Assembly: GCA_030063045.1 (NCBI GenBank)
Contig: JAQSEB010000042.1
Coordinates: forward strand, 1,798,001-1,862,000
DNA length: 64,000 nucleotides
Direction: 5' to 3'
Source of the DNA: Pratylenchus scribneri
Lineage: Eukaryota; Nematoda; Chromadorea; Rhabditida; Pratylenchidae
Position 1 is the first letter of the stretch; each line of letters begins with the position of its first letter. Position numbers and translations under genes: made by a program. This document shows, one piece after another, positions 14,901 through 28,400 of the stretch. Below the pieces are notes generated by a model. That model was not told where the DNA came from and ran no database searches. It saw only the letters and a list, made by a program, of their open reading frames with translations.

Positions 14901-16665
14901 ATGGGTGGAGCAAGAGTTTGGGTTGGTAATTTATCTTCTCGTGCAAATGAACGTGATTTGGAGAATTTCTTCCGAGGCTTTGGCCGACTCCGCGATGTAA
15001 TGGTGAAGAATGGTTTTGGCTTTGTGGTATGCTTTATCAATTTTTAATAAATTAAAAATGGTTAATTTAGGAATTTGATGATGAACGTGATGCGGAAGAC
15101 GCTGTCTATGAACAAAATGGACGTGAACTGCTTGGCGAACGAGTTGTGGTGGAACTTTCCCGTCGAGAACGTAAGCAATTTTATAATTTATTATTTTTAC
15201 AATTCAAAGAAAATTTAGGCCCCAGTTACTCTGATAATGGTTATCGAGGTGGTGGTGGCTATGGTGGACGCGGATTTGGACGAGGCGGTGGTTATGGCGG
15301 AAGAGGCGGTAGCGGTTTTGGTGGTGGAGGGTTCAGTGGTGGCAGAGGTGGAGGAAGTTTTAGTGGATACCGTGGTGGCGGACCGCCGTAAGTTTTATTT
15401 TCATATTCCAAAATTTAACATCAAATTTTAAGTCGTTTCAACAATCGTTATGGTCCACCAGTCCAAACCCGCTATCGGATGCTCGTCTACAATTTATCCA
15501 CTCGCTGTTCTTGGCAGGTATTAATGAGAATTTTTTGGGCGTTTTAAAATTACAATTTATTCAAAAATGGAAGATTTTCCAATCCAAATGTTCATTAAGA
15601 TAAGAATCCTTCTCGTTCATCCGAAAAAAAACTTTTTAAAATAATTAAGGTGCTGAAGAGAAGAGAAGAAGGGAAGAGATGAATGAAGGAGGATGTTGTC
15701 TAGGGAGTGAGGATGAGGAGGAGGGATGTACTCTGGGTCACCACCACTTTTGCCACCGAAAGAGATGAGCAAATTCTGTTCTGATGAGCCAAAGAAAAGA
15801 ACCACTACCAAACTCACTATGATTCGATCCTATCCATTTACAAACCAATTTTTTGTTTTATTTTTACAATCGGAGTCGGAGCTAGGGGTTACTTCCACCT
15901 AACGAGGTCAGAAGAGATGCCAAAGACAAAAGACCACCAACGGACGATGCCAGCCTTGGTTGGGATTGTGATTCGGAGGGAGGAGGAAGAGAAGAGATGA
16001 GAAAAGGTCGGACAGGAGGCTGGTGTGTTCTTTTTTAAAATATTACCAAATTTGGGATGGGAACAATTTCTCCTTAATTTCATTTACAAAATTGATTAAT
16101 TTTAATTCAATCAAATTCAGGATCTCAAGGACTTGATGCGAAATGCTGGTGAGGTTACCTACGCCGATGCACACAAAAAAGTTCGAAATGAAGCGTAAGT
16201 TCAAAATATTCCAATAAAAATAAACATCAAATATTTTTAGGGTTGTTTGTTTTGCTAGCCATGATGATTTGAAACGAGCCATCGACAAATACCAAGGTTT
16301 TCAGAAAATTTTAAATTTAAATGATATTCTAATTTTAGGCAAAGACATCAATGGTCGTCGCATCAAATTGGTCGATGATAGCGATGAATATGGAGGAGGT
16401 GGTGGAGGAAGGCATAGGTAAAATTATTCTCAAAAATAATATTAAAAAACTTTAGTCGTTCCCGGACTCGAAGCCGTTCGCCCGTCGATCGTTCGCGTAG
16501 TCGTTCACCACCATCGCATTCTCCTTCACCAGGTTTTAATTTCATAATTGATATGTAATATTTAATTAATTTTCAGCTGAAAATGGCCACTCTCGTTCGC
16601 GTTCTCACTCCCGTAGCCGTTCGCCATCGACCACATCGAAGAAATCCGGCTCTCCTCAAGATTAA
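14901..16665 (+). CDS. SR splicing factor with two RRMs (SRSF4/5/6, C. elegans rsp-1/rsp-2 type)
   Basis: Nuclear splicing regulator. RRM1 starts immediately ([38 protein letters not shown]). A glycine-rich hinge follows (about 15225-15390). The second, pseudo-RRM has the diagnostic [10 protein letters not shown] motif, split by an intron between SWQ (15517) and DLKD (16121). It continues through [14 protein letters not shown] and [12 protein letters not shown], then a short RS domain ([19 protein letters not shown]) ending at 16665. The roughly 600-bp intron in the SWQ|DLKD motif is ten times longer than its neighbours and contains purine-rich blocks that could be a poison exon. Which rsp paralogue this is cannot be settled by eye. 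Confidence 0.92.
15650..15706 (+). other. Candidate poison exon in the SR gene
   Basis: Flanked by an acceptor-like AATTAAG before 15650 and a donor-like GTGAGG at 15707. The segment is almost pure purine (GAAGAGAAGAGAAGAAGGGA), a typical splicing-enhancer composition. Entering in the phase of the upstream exon, a TGA falls at the eleventh codon, so inclusion would truncate the protein in RRM2. Not confirmed by transcripts. Confidence 0.35.
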
Positions 16666-16961
16666 CAAGAAGAAGAAGAAGAAAGATGTGTTAATGGTTG
16701 TTTTTTCCTATGATATTCGGACCTTTAATATTTATGTAAACTCATCACATCAATATATTTGGAGCTAAATCACAATTTTTTCGAAAACCTTTATCATTCA
16801 GTCATCCATTATCCATTTTTCAAATTTTTTTTAAATTTTTTTCGATAAAGAGTATTTGTTGGTTTTTATATATATTTCGTGAAATAACGATTAATTATTT
16901 GAATTTACAATTACCTAATGAAAATGATATCAGAAGAAAGTTTTAGAAACGAAACATATTG

Positions 16962-17934
16962 ATGGTTCATGCGGAAGAGAAATATTACACTGGAAGAGTT
17001 GTACAATTGGATGCCCGAATATTGGATGATTCTATGGTTTCATTATTTCGAACACAATTAAATGAAATTGCGAGGAATTTACTGCCTGATTATCCGGTTA
17101 ATTCAAATTGGTGGCATCAATGGATGTACAACAATATTGAAATGTTCTTGGATTTCACTGCTCAACTTGCTTATTATTCATCACAAATAATCAATGGTAA
17201 ATATAAAAGCAAAGAATTCAAATTAATTTTTGTGACAAAAAGAAAGGTCAAAGCCCAGGCCAACGGCTGATGAATCTTCGTTATGGAAATTTCAATTTAT
17301 TCAAAGGAATTATCAATTATTTTGTGGGCATTATTATTCCTGCGTCAATGAATTTTCTTTCTCGATCAATGGCCAGAAATTCGTATTGGCGCTGTATCCT
17401 TGTGGATAAACTTGAATTGGCATTCAAACTGACCGATTTTCTCTACTTTTTCTACTTTATAAACAAAGGAGGGCCGGCAAAATTCATAGAAAAACTACTC
17501 AAAATTGAATCAATATATGATAAAAAGCCCAGTTTAGGTAATTCTTTTAAAAATTTCAATTCTCAATCTCAATTGATTTTTTAGGTCAAATTAATTTTGG
17601 CGCACTCAATCGAGAAATACTTGGCCATTCATTTGCTCAAATGATCATTTTATTGAGCCCACTTTTGGCAATTATACAACGAAATATTATGAAGATGTTC
17701 AAAAAATCACCAGAAAAATTCCTATCTGATAATAATCCACTTTCTCCAATAATTTGTGAAGAATGTTTACAAAAAGCGATTTGTCCAGTTCGAATAGAGG
17801 AAGACGCAAATAATGGAGATCAAAATGGACGGATTTATTGCTATTTTTGCTACATTAATTCTTACGCTGGAAGCGCAAAAGGAAGAAGTAAAATACAACA
17901 ATTTGAGCCAATCTCATTTAGAAGAAAAGAATGA
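16962..17934 (+). CDS. prx-2: Peroxin-2-like protein (PEX2) with degenerate RING
   Basis: PEX2 is a membrane RING E3 subunit of the peroxisomal importomer that recycles the PEX5 receptor. Exons join to give VVQLDARILDDSMVSLFRTQL (PEX2 N-terminal block), a Pex2/Pex12 membrane region with MNLRYGNF and NKGGPAKFIEKLLKIESIY, and NREILGHSFAQMIILLSPL, all aligning in order with animal PEX2. The C-terminal RING keeps CEEC and YCYFC. It lacks the Cys-x-His pair normally just before the second pair and the final Cys-x-x-Cys, so one zinc site appears lost. An acceptor-like AGTTTTAG lies 15 bp before the ATG. The start and the last exon border are moderately certain. Confidence 0.72.
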
Positions 17935-18130
17935 CGAAATTAAATTTGATGAGAAAATTTATTTTTTCATGCTATTTATTTTCAATAATTTCAATTGTTT
18001 AATCATTGATTCTCCCGATAAAATTTTGACAGTCTATTTGATTTAAAATAATTAAAAATTTGTTGAAAACTCACATTATTTTGCAATTTTTTGCAATAAT
18101 TTTATATTATTTTAAGTAGAACAACAAGAA

Positions 18131-21100
18131 ATGGATTTTCTGAGCTTATTCCCAACAACAAGTCAACAATCTTCACTCATATTTTCCGCATACCGCCAAA
18201 TGGGTTTGCTTTGTTGGAGTGCGGCCAAACAAAATGAATTATTGTTGGTTTCGGCAATCAAAAATGATGTTGGAAATGACAAACAAAATGTGCTTTTCAA
18301 ATGTGTTTCGGTGAGCTTGAGCTGAATACATTTAAACAATAATAGAATTTAAATTATAGAAAATTTCATTATCGCCTGAATTGCCCAGAAATATGGATTT
18401 CGATCAAATATTGGTCAATCAAACGGGGAGTTTGGTGGCGTTGATAGGCAAAAAAATGGTTTTTGTTGTGGAAATGGACCCGGAATTTTGGGATCGTCGC
18501 CATATTCCAGGACTGAATTTTGAGGCCTCCATCGAACATTTGAGAACTCAATATTTTGCCAGGTTTTTATCATTTTTATTAAATCCAAAATAATTTAATT
18601 CAGAACTGATTTGGTGCATATTACATTGTTTATGCGAAAATATCCACCAACAGTGTTGAAGGCAATTTGGTTTGAACATCGACCAGAAGAAAATGGCATT
18701 TTCAAAAATGCTCAAATTCCAAATGGATTGCTCGCTTTGCTCTTCTCTGACAATGTAATTCGGTGAGTGTATTGGATGGAAAACAATCGATAATAATAAA
18801 ATTGAATTTAAGGCTTTACAACATTCCATCTTTAATGGATCGTCCACAATTCCAATTGGATTTCAACACACTTTTGCCTGATTGGAGTCCGGCAGCCAGT
18901 GAAAGTGGCGATGAAATTGGAGGAGTGGGAAGCATCAGTCGACCGCATTCCGCACTCGGATTTATTACACAACTTGGTTCCATATTTTTTGAAAATTTAA
19001 ATAAATTTATTTAATTAAAGTTTCCTTCGATTTTGGTCCAATCCAATCATCCACCGTTGGAGGCACATCGACCCAATCCAAAGCATTGTTTGGTTCTCTA
19101 TTGGCCATGGACTCGAATGGGGAAATTTATATGGGATTCTTTCCATTCCAACAACAAAATTCGAATGCAAAGTAATTCAAAAATTTAAATTAAGTAAAAT
19201 GATTTTTTTCATAATTTCAGCCCTCCTCCATTTGGCCCATTGCCTTGCCATTTTCCACAAACTCAACCACCAATTTCATCCCGTCTTCTATGCGCTGCTC
19301 GCGACCTCCATTCAATTCGTCATTCTCATTCCCAACACATTTCATTGTGGTCATTGGCCTCAGAGGATGGAATTCTTATTCATTTTGCATTATCCCAAAG
19401 GAATGGAGACAATAATGTAAGAATAAATAAAAGTTAATGAATTGATTTATTTTTAGTTAAATAATTTTGCTGCTGGAAATTCTCCACCATTTGAACTTTT
19501 TGCATTGGAATGTTTGGAAATTGAGGGAAGCGACCAACAAAAAGAAGATCCAAGTAAGGCCTCCCCATCCAAATTATGGGATGTAACAAAATTAACAAAA
19601 AATACGGCGACAACCAATTATCAATTTGCAAAAATTCTTCGATTGATGAATGGTATTATTAGATTATTTAAATAATTATTAATTAATAAATATTTTTATA
19701 AGATCTCCCAAATGCTTCATCGCCTTCTTATTTTGCCATTTGTTCTCGGGATCTTTTTCGGATTGACTTGACCGAATTGGTTACCAATTTATTCCAAAAT
19801 TGTGCCAATTCTCATCAATCTCAAAAATTCGCTCCAACAAAATTACCTCAAAGTATTGTCCATCAAATGTTAATGTTCATGGACAGCGGTGAAGGAAAGG
19901 TAAACATTTATTCTTCATAATAAAAATAATTTATATTTATTAAAAGAATGCGAACATTACCTCCGTTTCTTCATTTGAATTGCAATCTTCTAACTTTTTG
20001 GGACCATCAACTTCCAATCAACAATTGGAATTGGAAGATGAACACCGCCAACATTTTTTGGCCGCAATTTGCAGCACAAATAATTCAGCACAAAAACAAT
20101 TCGAAGGAAATGGAAAAACATCGCCAATTTTACAATGGAAACATTCATTTATGGCAACATTTATTAATGCTGGGTATTTTTAATAGACATAATAAATAAA
20201 GTACATAATTTAATTATCCAGGCCATCAAATTCAACAAATATTTCTTCGCCATCTTTGCTCGATTCATTGCTTTCCACGCCTTCACAAAAACCAAAACAG
20301 CAACGAAATTTGCCAAAATTGCCATCCATTTCGGAGGAAATTCGCCGTCAATTGGCCGGCGAAAGAAATTACAACATTTTGCCAACCATCAAATTTGATG
20401 ATGAAGTCGGGGGCGATGAACAGCAAAAAGTAAAATAAAATTGAAGATAAAATTATTTATTACGATTTTAAGTTGGCTCAACGTTTGAAAAATCTTTCAT
20501 TGGTACAAAATGTGATGCAAAATATTTTGTTGGAACGTGCATTGCCCGCCCGGCAAAATGCCATCGAATTTGCCACACAAAGGTTTTAAATAATTAAAAA
20601 TAAAATAATTAGGATGAAATTAATTTTAGAGCCGTATTATTGTTGGCCGGTTTCCAAGCAGTTGAACAGTTTCGTGAAAATTCCCAACTACGGCTCACTA
20701 ACATTTTTCGCCAAATTACCGATTTGAAGAGTCAAATTTTGCGAAGGCAACATCAAATTCAAATGTTGGAAGAACGAATTCGAAAGGTATAAAATTTATT
20801 AAATAATTAAATTATTGGTTTATTTTTTATAGATTGCATTGGCTTTACAACCTTTGATGTTTCCTGCACCAGAGGAAGAGGAAGAAGCCATCGAAAATTT
20901 ACGAAAAATGCAACAAAGATTGGTGGAATGTCGTCGCGAAATGAAAAAGGTTCATAAAAATTCTTATAAATTCTTAAAAAATTTATCTAGTTGGACCAAC
21001 GTCTCTGCGAACATCGTCAATTCATTTTTGCCAATCCCACAAATTCTTCACAACATTCTTCCAATATGACGATGGGGGGTGGTGGTGGTGGGCCAATGCC

Positions 21101-21235
21101 AGCTCAAATGTTCATTCTCTCCAAAAAGTAATTATTTCCGGTTTTTAATTTTTAATATATAATTTAAAGCGGACGTCAATGTGCCAAATTGCGTGAACAA
21201 CTCCAACAATTAATGAAAGGGAAAAACAATGGATA
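18131..21235 (+). CDS. Nucleoporin Nup88 homologue
   Basis: Cytoplasmic-face nuclear pore protein that binds Nup214 and affects protein export. About fourteen exons. The N-terminal beta-propeller part contains VNQTGSLVALIGKKMVFVVE, LLFSDNVIRLYNI, SFDFGPIQ and FGPLP, matching landmarks of animal Nup88 in the same order. The C-terminal part is a coiled coil (QAVEQFRENSQLRLTNIFRQ; QHQIQMLEERIRKIALALQP; LVECRREMKK). It ends with FILSKNGRQCAKLREQLQQL, the counterpart of the conserved ILSAYQRKCI block. Stop at 21233-21235. It follows the PEX2-like gene by about 200 bp on the same strand with an acceptor-like TTTTAAG 14 bp before the ATG. Short low-complexity Ser/Gln inserts are present. Confidence 0.85.
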
Positions 21236-21729
21236 AGAAGAATAAATGTCGATGGAAATTGATGAAGAAAAGAATATTTTTCTATAACAATTTTTCACTG
21301 ATGAATGAAATTATTTTATCTTTCTTCAATCCAATTTTAAAATAAATTTGATTTACACTTTTAAAATTTATAAGGAAGAAGGAAGGGGATTGTTGTGGTT
21401 GTCGGCTGAAATGAAAATAAAAATCGAAATTGGATTAAAATAATCCCCTCAATTTTCGAAACAATTAACTGGTTTTCACTGACCAAAAATGGTCATATAA
21501 AATTAATCAATTTCACACTTCTCTAGTACATTAAAATCGAAACAATATTTATTCTATTCTTTATTCTACCGGTGTTTGTATAAATGGAATAAAAATAAAT
21601 CAAAATTGGGCAAAAAAAATAAATTTGAAAAAGCTTTGTTCTAAATTAGACAAGAAGTAGAATAATCACAAAAATAAATGCAAGAGGAGAAAAATATAGC
21701 GAATTAAATGGAGGAATAATTAAAAATGA
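21236..21729. other. Convergent intergenic region
   Basis: AT-rich 3' flanks of Nup88 (+) and G6PD (-). No other feature recognised. Confidence 0.6.
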
Positions 21730-24044
21730 TCAAAGTTTATTTGTTCCACCGGTCACATTCTTCTGTTCTGCTTTGCCATCTACGGCGGTGGGCGGTGCAT
21801 TTGGCGGATTCCATCGATAAGTGCCGGTGAACACAAAGCCATGCTTCTTCATCAGCAAATCACTGCCTTCCGGACCACGACTGAAAATTGGAATTAATTT
21901 TATTCTTCCATTTCCTAAAATTAACCTTCCATAAATGTATTGTTCTGGCTGAATTCGTTCATTTTCAATTTTCTTCAGCAAAGGTGTGAAAATTCGCCAT
22001 GCCTCCTCCAGTTCATCGGCCCGCACAAAACTGTATTGACGACCGCTGAACAAATCGAAGAATAATCGTTCATAGGCATCCGGGAAGCGAAAACCCTAAA
22101 AATATAAAATTAAATCCAATTTTTAATAATAAAAACCAACAGTATATCTGGAATTGAAGGTCAAATCCAATTCGGTTTGTTCCGATTCGATGACTTCACG
22201 GACGGAAAAGCCGGGTCGTTTTGTGTTCACTTTCATGTAGACCGCCTCATTCGGTTGCACCCGGATGACAAATTCATTGCGTTTCAGTGAATCCGCTGGG
22301 AAAATGTCGCCCGAAACATCCTTGTATTGGATACGGACTTCCGCCTTCCGTTCATTCAATGCTAAAAAAGTATTAAAATTATATCAAAATTGAATTAAAA
22401 ACCTTTTCCACATCTCAAAAAGAATGGGACCCCCTGCCATCGCTCATTGTTCACCCAAAGGACGGCAGTGGCGAATGTTGGTGTGATTGAGCCTTTTGGC
22501 ACAGTTTTATCGTCCAAATAGCCCATTTTTGAATCATCATCTGTCATAAAAAGGTCAAAAAAAAATTCTAAATATTTTATTTTACCTTGTCCTTCCGGAT
22601 TTGCCACATATTGACCCAAAACAACGTCCTCAATGCCAATTGGCTTAATTGCTTTCAAAACTTCCACTTTCTTGTTTCGAAGATCATCTGCGCTCAAACT
22701 GACTGGTTTTTCTTCAAAAATAATAAATAATTGCCAAAATCAATTAATAAAATTACCCATCGCCACAATTGTCAAAATTTGCATCAAATGATTTTGCATA
22801 ATGTCCCGAATTATTCCACTTTTGTCAAAATATCCGCCCCGCCCTTGGGTGCCAAAATCCTCTTTGAAGGTGATCGTTACGGATGCAATGTGATGTCGAT
22901 TCCAGGAGGGAGAAATGAATTCATTGCCAAATCTAAATTTTTATAATTAATTCAATAATTTATTTAATTGAATTAATTCAACAACCTTAAAACGACCATA
23001 TTTTGAACCATTTCTTTGCCCAAATAATGATCAATTCGATAAATTTGCTCTTCGCTGAATAGCCGGGCCAAATGTTTGGACAATTGGGCGGAAGAGACGT
23101 CGTCATAGCCAAATGGCTTCTCAACGATCACCCGGGTCCAAGCCTAAAATATCAAATTAATTGGTTACATTTAATTTAAATATGAATGACTTTCTCATCG
23201 GTGCTCATACAATGCCGTTGAATATATTCCGTTACGGGTTGGAAAACTTCCGGTGGCAATGCCAAATAGAAAATTCGATTGGCCGGCTCTATAAAAAAAT
23301 AAATTTGTGAATAAAAAAAATTAATTTTTGAACATACTTTTGGATTCTCTCTCCATTTCTGTGATGGCCGTATTCAATTTAATCAATCCCTCATCCGTGT
23401 CATATTGTCCCTTAAATTAAATTAATTCATAAAGTACTTTTTGAAGAAACTCACAGGAATGTAGGAGCAATGGCGGATGAACTGCTCGAATTTGTCCCGG
23501 TCATCCTGGCGCACTTTGCAATGTTTTTCGAATTGTTCTCGCAATTTAGGCACATTTAAATTGGAGCGGGCATATCCGATGATGAAAGTGTCTAAAATGG
23601 ATTTTAATTTTCCTTAATTATTTTGTTGATTTACCTCTTGGCAAAAGTCCATCACGAAAAAGCCACCAAAGTGTTGGATAAATCTTCTTTTTGGCCAAAT
23701 CACCCTTAAATAATTTATGAATAAATTAATTTCCATAAAATATAATCTCTTACCGATGCACCGAAAATAACAAAAATGTGGGGCAATTCAAAATGAACTT
23801 GACCATATTTTTCCAAGTTTTCCTTAATTAATTTGATGATTTCAGGCAAAAGTGGTTCGGAAGATGAGAAGGCACGATTTGGACGAACGGACAATGTAGT
23901 AGATGCTATAAAAATTTGATAAATTTAAAAGAAAATTAAAGTTCGACCTCCTAATCTATTTTGAAGGTTATTGAGTCGATTTTGATTGAAATTTTTGACC
24001 AATTTAGTACCATTTTCGGTTATTTGATCGTCAATAAAGCACAT
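21730..24044 (-). CDS. gspd-1: Glucose-6-phosphate 1-dehydrogenase
   Basis: First enzyme of the oxidative pentose phosphate pathway, cytosolic, making NADPH. Minus-strand exons give the NADP-binding [21 protein letters not shown] (about 23690-23790), IVEKPFGYD, and the catalytic and substrate motif [13 protein letters not shown] (about 23010-23050). The C-terminal domain follows with [42 protein letters not shown] and [11 protein letters not shown], then stop at 21730. The last Arg-rich coenzyme-domain blocks are intact, and length is near the usual 515 residues. About twelve exons. ATG at 24042-24044 gives a short N-terminal extension before [13 protein letters not shown]; an upstream alternative first exon cannot be excluded. 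Confidence 0.96.
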
Positions 24045-24439
24045 TTTTTAAACAAATACTTATTTGCTATTTTAATGATAAATTGATTGTGAATTGAATT
24101 GAAAGGGAAAATGATATGAGGATGAGACTATTTTCCATATATGGGGCCATGTTTAAGGTTTTGGATTGTGAATAAAACCCTTATTTTTGATTTGGACTAA
24201 AAGGGAATGCAAAAAATGAATTATATTTATTTTATTTTATCAGCTTGTGCTGCTTTTTAAGTGTTCTTTGCTCAAATGATTGGGAATGTTTTTGGCAGTT
24301 TTCTCATAATTGGGTCAGAGTCCCTCGGGGTAATCAAAGTTCTTATCCATCCTCCTAAATGTGAATGGTTCTTTGATTAAGAGCCATTAAATTTTTTCTC
24401 GCAAATTTTTTTAAAGTTTTCATATTGAATCCCATAAAC

Positions 24440-24552
24440 TTACAATTATGCTGATGAGCTTGTTCTGAATTGTTCATTTGTTGTTTCTGTTGATGTTTTC
24501 CAACATTTATACATGAACGCATCGATGAATTTTGTTGTGACGATTGTTGCAT
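24440..24552 (-). other. Gln-rich short open frame, possible upstream exon
   Basis: A minus-strand frame from ATG at 24550-24552 encodes a Gln/Ser/His-rich peptide and meets a strong donor (GTAAGTTT) near 24441. I could not join it in phase to the first G6PD exon. It may be an alternative first exon, a separate small gene or chance. Confidence 0.2.
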
Positions 24553-25443
24553 TTAAACCAAAAATATTTTTCTTTTAATTTTGTATGTGGAATTAACTAA
24601 AAATATAAAAATGAGGTGAGTGCAGTTGAGTGTGTTTATGATGTTTGTGTGTGATGTGTGTTTATCTTTTAAATAAGTTTGTGCTTGTGCACTTTATAAA
24701 AAATCATAAACTCCGAAAAAAGGGATTGTGACTTGAGAAGAATATTAAAAATTAAAAAATGTCACATTTGATTTGAATAAATCCTAGTAAATATGAATGA
24801 AATGTGCAAAAAAAATTGGGAAATTCTAGAATGAGAATAGCTAAATTTTCGGGAATAATTGAAATGAATATTATGGGAACGGGAATTTGGAAAAGATAAG
24901 AGAAGAACAAAGATGTCGATCTAAAATTTTTATTTCCCAGAGATATTTCCTATTAGGCCAAATAAATGGGCAAAATGGAAAGAAACAATAGTGACGGTTT
25001 TGGGCTGGAATTGAGGAAGGAAAAATAAGAAAACAAAAAATGTACAACACAACGAGCCCCACTCAAAAAATCAAAATTTTTTCAAAGTTACTGAACAGTT
25101 GAATTGGATAAATTCTATTAAAAATGAAAATCTCGCGCTGAGATTTATGAACTCTTGGGTCTCGACTCGACCTTAACTCCTTAAAAGACTGCTCTGCTGC
25201 TGGGAGAAAGTCAAATTTAAATTAGCAAGAATAATTCAATTAAGTCTTATTTTTTGATGTCATTTTTAGTGACTTATCCAATAAACATGTTTACTACTAC
25301 GAAATAAGTTTCAATAAATTCTATTTAAATACATTATCGATTTATCACAAATCAATAAATGTTAATCAAGCAAAATTAAATAACTTTCTATTTTTAGATT
25401 ATCAATCAAATTTCAATCTTTCTTATTAATAAGTTGAACAAAA
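24553..25443. other. Intergenic, divergent G6PD / RBM5-like
   Basis: AT-rich sequence with TG-rich stretch near 24615-24690. No conserved open frame or RNA gene seen; presumed promoters of the flanking divergent genes. Confidence 0.55.
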
Positions 25444-28400
25444 ATGAATATTAGCCAAAGCAGAAGCAATAGATCCAGAGCAGATATTTGGTCAAACGAA
25501 GACAATTATGGCGGACATTCTTCATCAAAACGTAGAAATCGAACTCCGAGTCCAACAGTGAATAAAAGAAGAGAAGATAGATCGGATCAATGGACTTGCA
25601 TTAAGGTTTTTTAATACTTGATTTAAGAGAAACAAAACACAATTTTTATTAGTGTTCAATAAAAAATTACAATCGACGTCAAACATGTTTCAAATGTGGT
25701 GTATCTCGGAATGAGTCAGAGATGTTGGATGCAAAAGGATATACAATGGTCGGAGTTGTGCCCAATGATAGTAAGCAAACATCACATTTTAAATATTAAT
25801 TATAATTTAAGCACTTTTAATCCGCGAACTTCCATCGTCAGCCACAGCAGATTCAATTGGCCAAGCATTGATGGCTTCTTCGGGTGTCCCAATCCAACGC
25901 GTTCAAATCTCCGCATCTCGTCGTTATGCATTTGTTCAATTGGAATCGAATGGGAGTGCAGCCGCAATGTTAAATTCATTCCAAAAAGTTGTTCCACATG
26001 TCGACAATTGTGCAGGTTTAAATTAGAGGAAATAATTTGATCAAGCAAAAATATTAAAGTAATCGCCAATTATTCGAAATATTCTTTCGACGAACTGGCA
26101 GAGCAGGGAATTGTGAGGAAGCCAATCAATGCTGAACCTCTTCCTCTTCCCATTCAACCACCACCACAACCACCATCTGCTGCTGTTGGCACTGTGATGA
26201 CTCCATTCGGTCAACTTCAAATTCATGGTTTTGTTTTTATTTGATGCATTTAATAAATGACCGCCAAAATTCAGAGCCACCGGATACCAAAACCTTCAAA
26301 TTGGAACCAACATCCGGCTATTTTTATGACAACAAATCTGGCTTTTATTATGATCCAAAATCCGACTATTATTACAATCCAAAAACAAATCAGGTATTTA
26401 TTTTTGGGAGCATTTAATTCAATTAATTTTTCGTTTTAGTGGATGTTTTGGTGCAGCAAATTCAGTGCATATATAAATTGTGAAGGAGGCGACCTTGAGA
26501 TGAAAACGCGACTTCAGGAAGAAGAGAGGGACTTCCAATTTCGACAGAAATTTAGCCAACAAGACAAAACTGAGGTGGAGGGACGAACAACCAGCAGAAG
26601 AGTGCGAATGGATGTACCACCTCCATTTGGTGAAAGTGCTCCTCAAATGGTTGAAGGGCATAGTCGGGCTGGGGATGGCGAAGGGGTTAAGGTAAATTAA
26701 TTTTATTAATTCGGATTGGGGGAGGGGGATTTATGAATATTGTGGGTCTCATAAGTCTGTGATCTGAATCAAATAATCGATGAATATAAATTAAAAATTT
26801 ACAATTTGAATAAATATATCTCTTCTCAACTCTCTTTTTTTATCTTCTCTTCTCATCCAAAAAACATAACTAAAAAGATGAAATGCCTATTGCACAGCCA
26901 TAGGCGCCGAAGAAATAACAGGTTTAATTCTATAATTAAAAAATTTAGATTTAAAAAATTAAACTTCATTTCCTATAAAAATTTTATCGATTGATTCAGA
27001 AATCTATCTTTCATCTCATCTCTTTTCCTTTCATAAATATTTATATAAAATGGATTGAGTAAAATGATCTGAGAAATTATCCGAAAACAGATAAAAATCA
27101 ATATTGTTTTTTAGATTCCATCCATAAATGATTTGGCTGCAATAAAGGCTGATTTAAGGGAGAAACTTGAACAAAATGCAGAATTTATGAATATGCTTCA
27201 TGATGAATTGCGCACCACCACAGATCAGAATTCAATTGCAAAAAAATATGCATTGGCCGAGGAATTACAAAAACAACGAAGAACATTGGAAGCTTCACTC
27301 GTCACAATTCAACAGCAACAAAAGCAAATGTCATTGGCCACATCAACATCATCCGCAATTCCACAATTTAAACGACAAATTACAAAGGTGCGACCATTTT
27401 TACATTTAAGTAAATCAGAAATTTTTGCATTGTTGCAAAAAATAATGGAAAAATTAAACCATTAAAAAGAATAATAATATTCTATAAATAATTTATAGAA
27501 TATTATGAACCAATCATCATCAACAAATAATGGACATGGACGTCCACCATCGGTTGTGGAACTCTTGGATGATGATGATCCAAATGATTGGCGCCCTTCT
27601 ATTCATCAGAAAGATCCAAATTCATGGCGACAGCTTACCGCATTTGATGAACACATTGAACAGGCGGAACAATTGAGAAAGTTGGCGGCCAGAAAGGAAT
27701 TAGAAAGACGGTGAATAAAAAATACAAAATATATTATTTTTAATATTAAAATATTTAGAATAGCAGATCCTGAACGAGAAGAAATAATGGCAGCACAACA
27801 AATGAAAATGCGACCACAAATGATGGTTGACCAACGCCCAAATCAACGCCATGAAATGGATCGAGAAAAACGGCGTCGGTCTTCTCCATCGATTGAACGG
27901 GACCGAGACCGAGGGCGTCGATATCGAAGCAGCCGTTCACCTTCACCGCGAAGTCATTCAAGAAGACGCCGAAGTCGCAGTCGTTCACGACACCGTGACC
28001 GGGGATATGAAGAACGAAGGCGAAGTGATCGACGCCGATCGAATTCACCACCGCCAACAATTTTACGCGGTCAAGAGCCAATGACAATTTCACCACAACC
28101 ACCGCCGCCAATGTTCAATAAATTGGCGAATGAAAGTTGGGTTAATGCACCGGCGGGAGGACAAATGGGAATGCCAATGGGAGGAATGGGTGGTTTAAAT
28201 CCTCAACAGGCAGCAGGTTGGTTTATTTAATTAATTTAAAAATATGGATTAGTCGGGATTAAATAAATTGGTAATTAAAAATTATAATAGTAAATTAATA
28301 AATGGTGGCAAAATCTAGGAGGTTTAGGAACATTTTATGCCGCAGAGGTGAGCAAAAATTTTAGTTTAATGCTGGGGCTGTCTAACACATTGGTATGTCG

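Noticed and set aside
26806..26994. 62-residue frame in the RBM5-like gene
   Set aside because: Lies in the 26694-27114 intron, AT-rich with Lys/Phe/Ile/Asn bias, no conservation.
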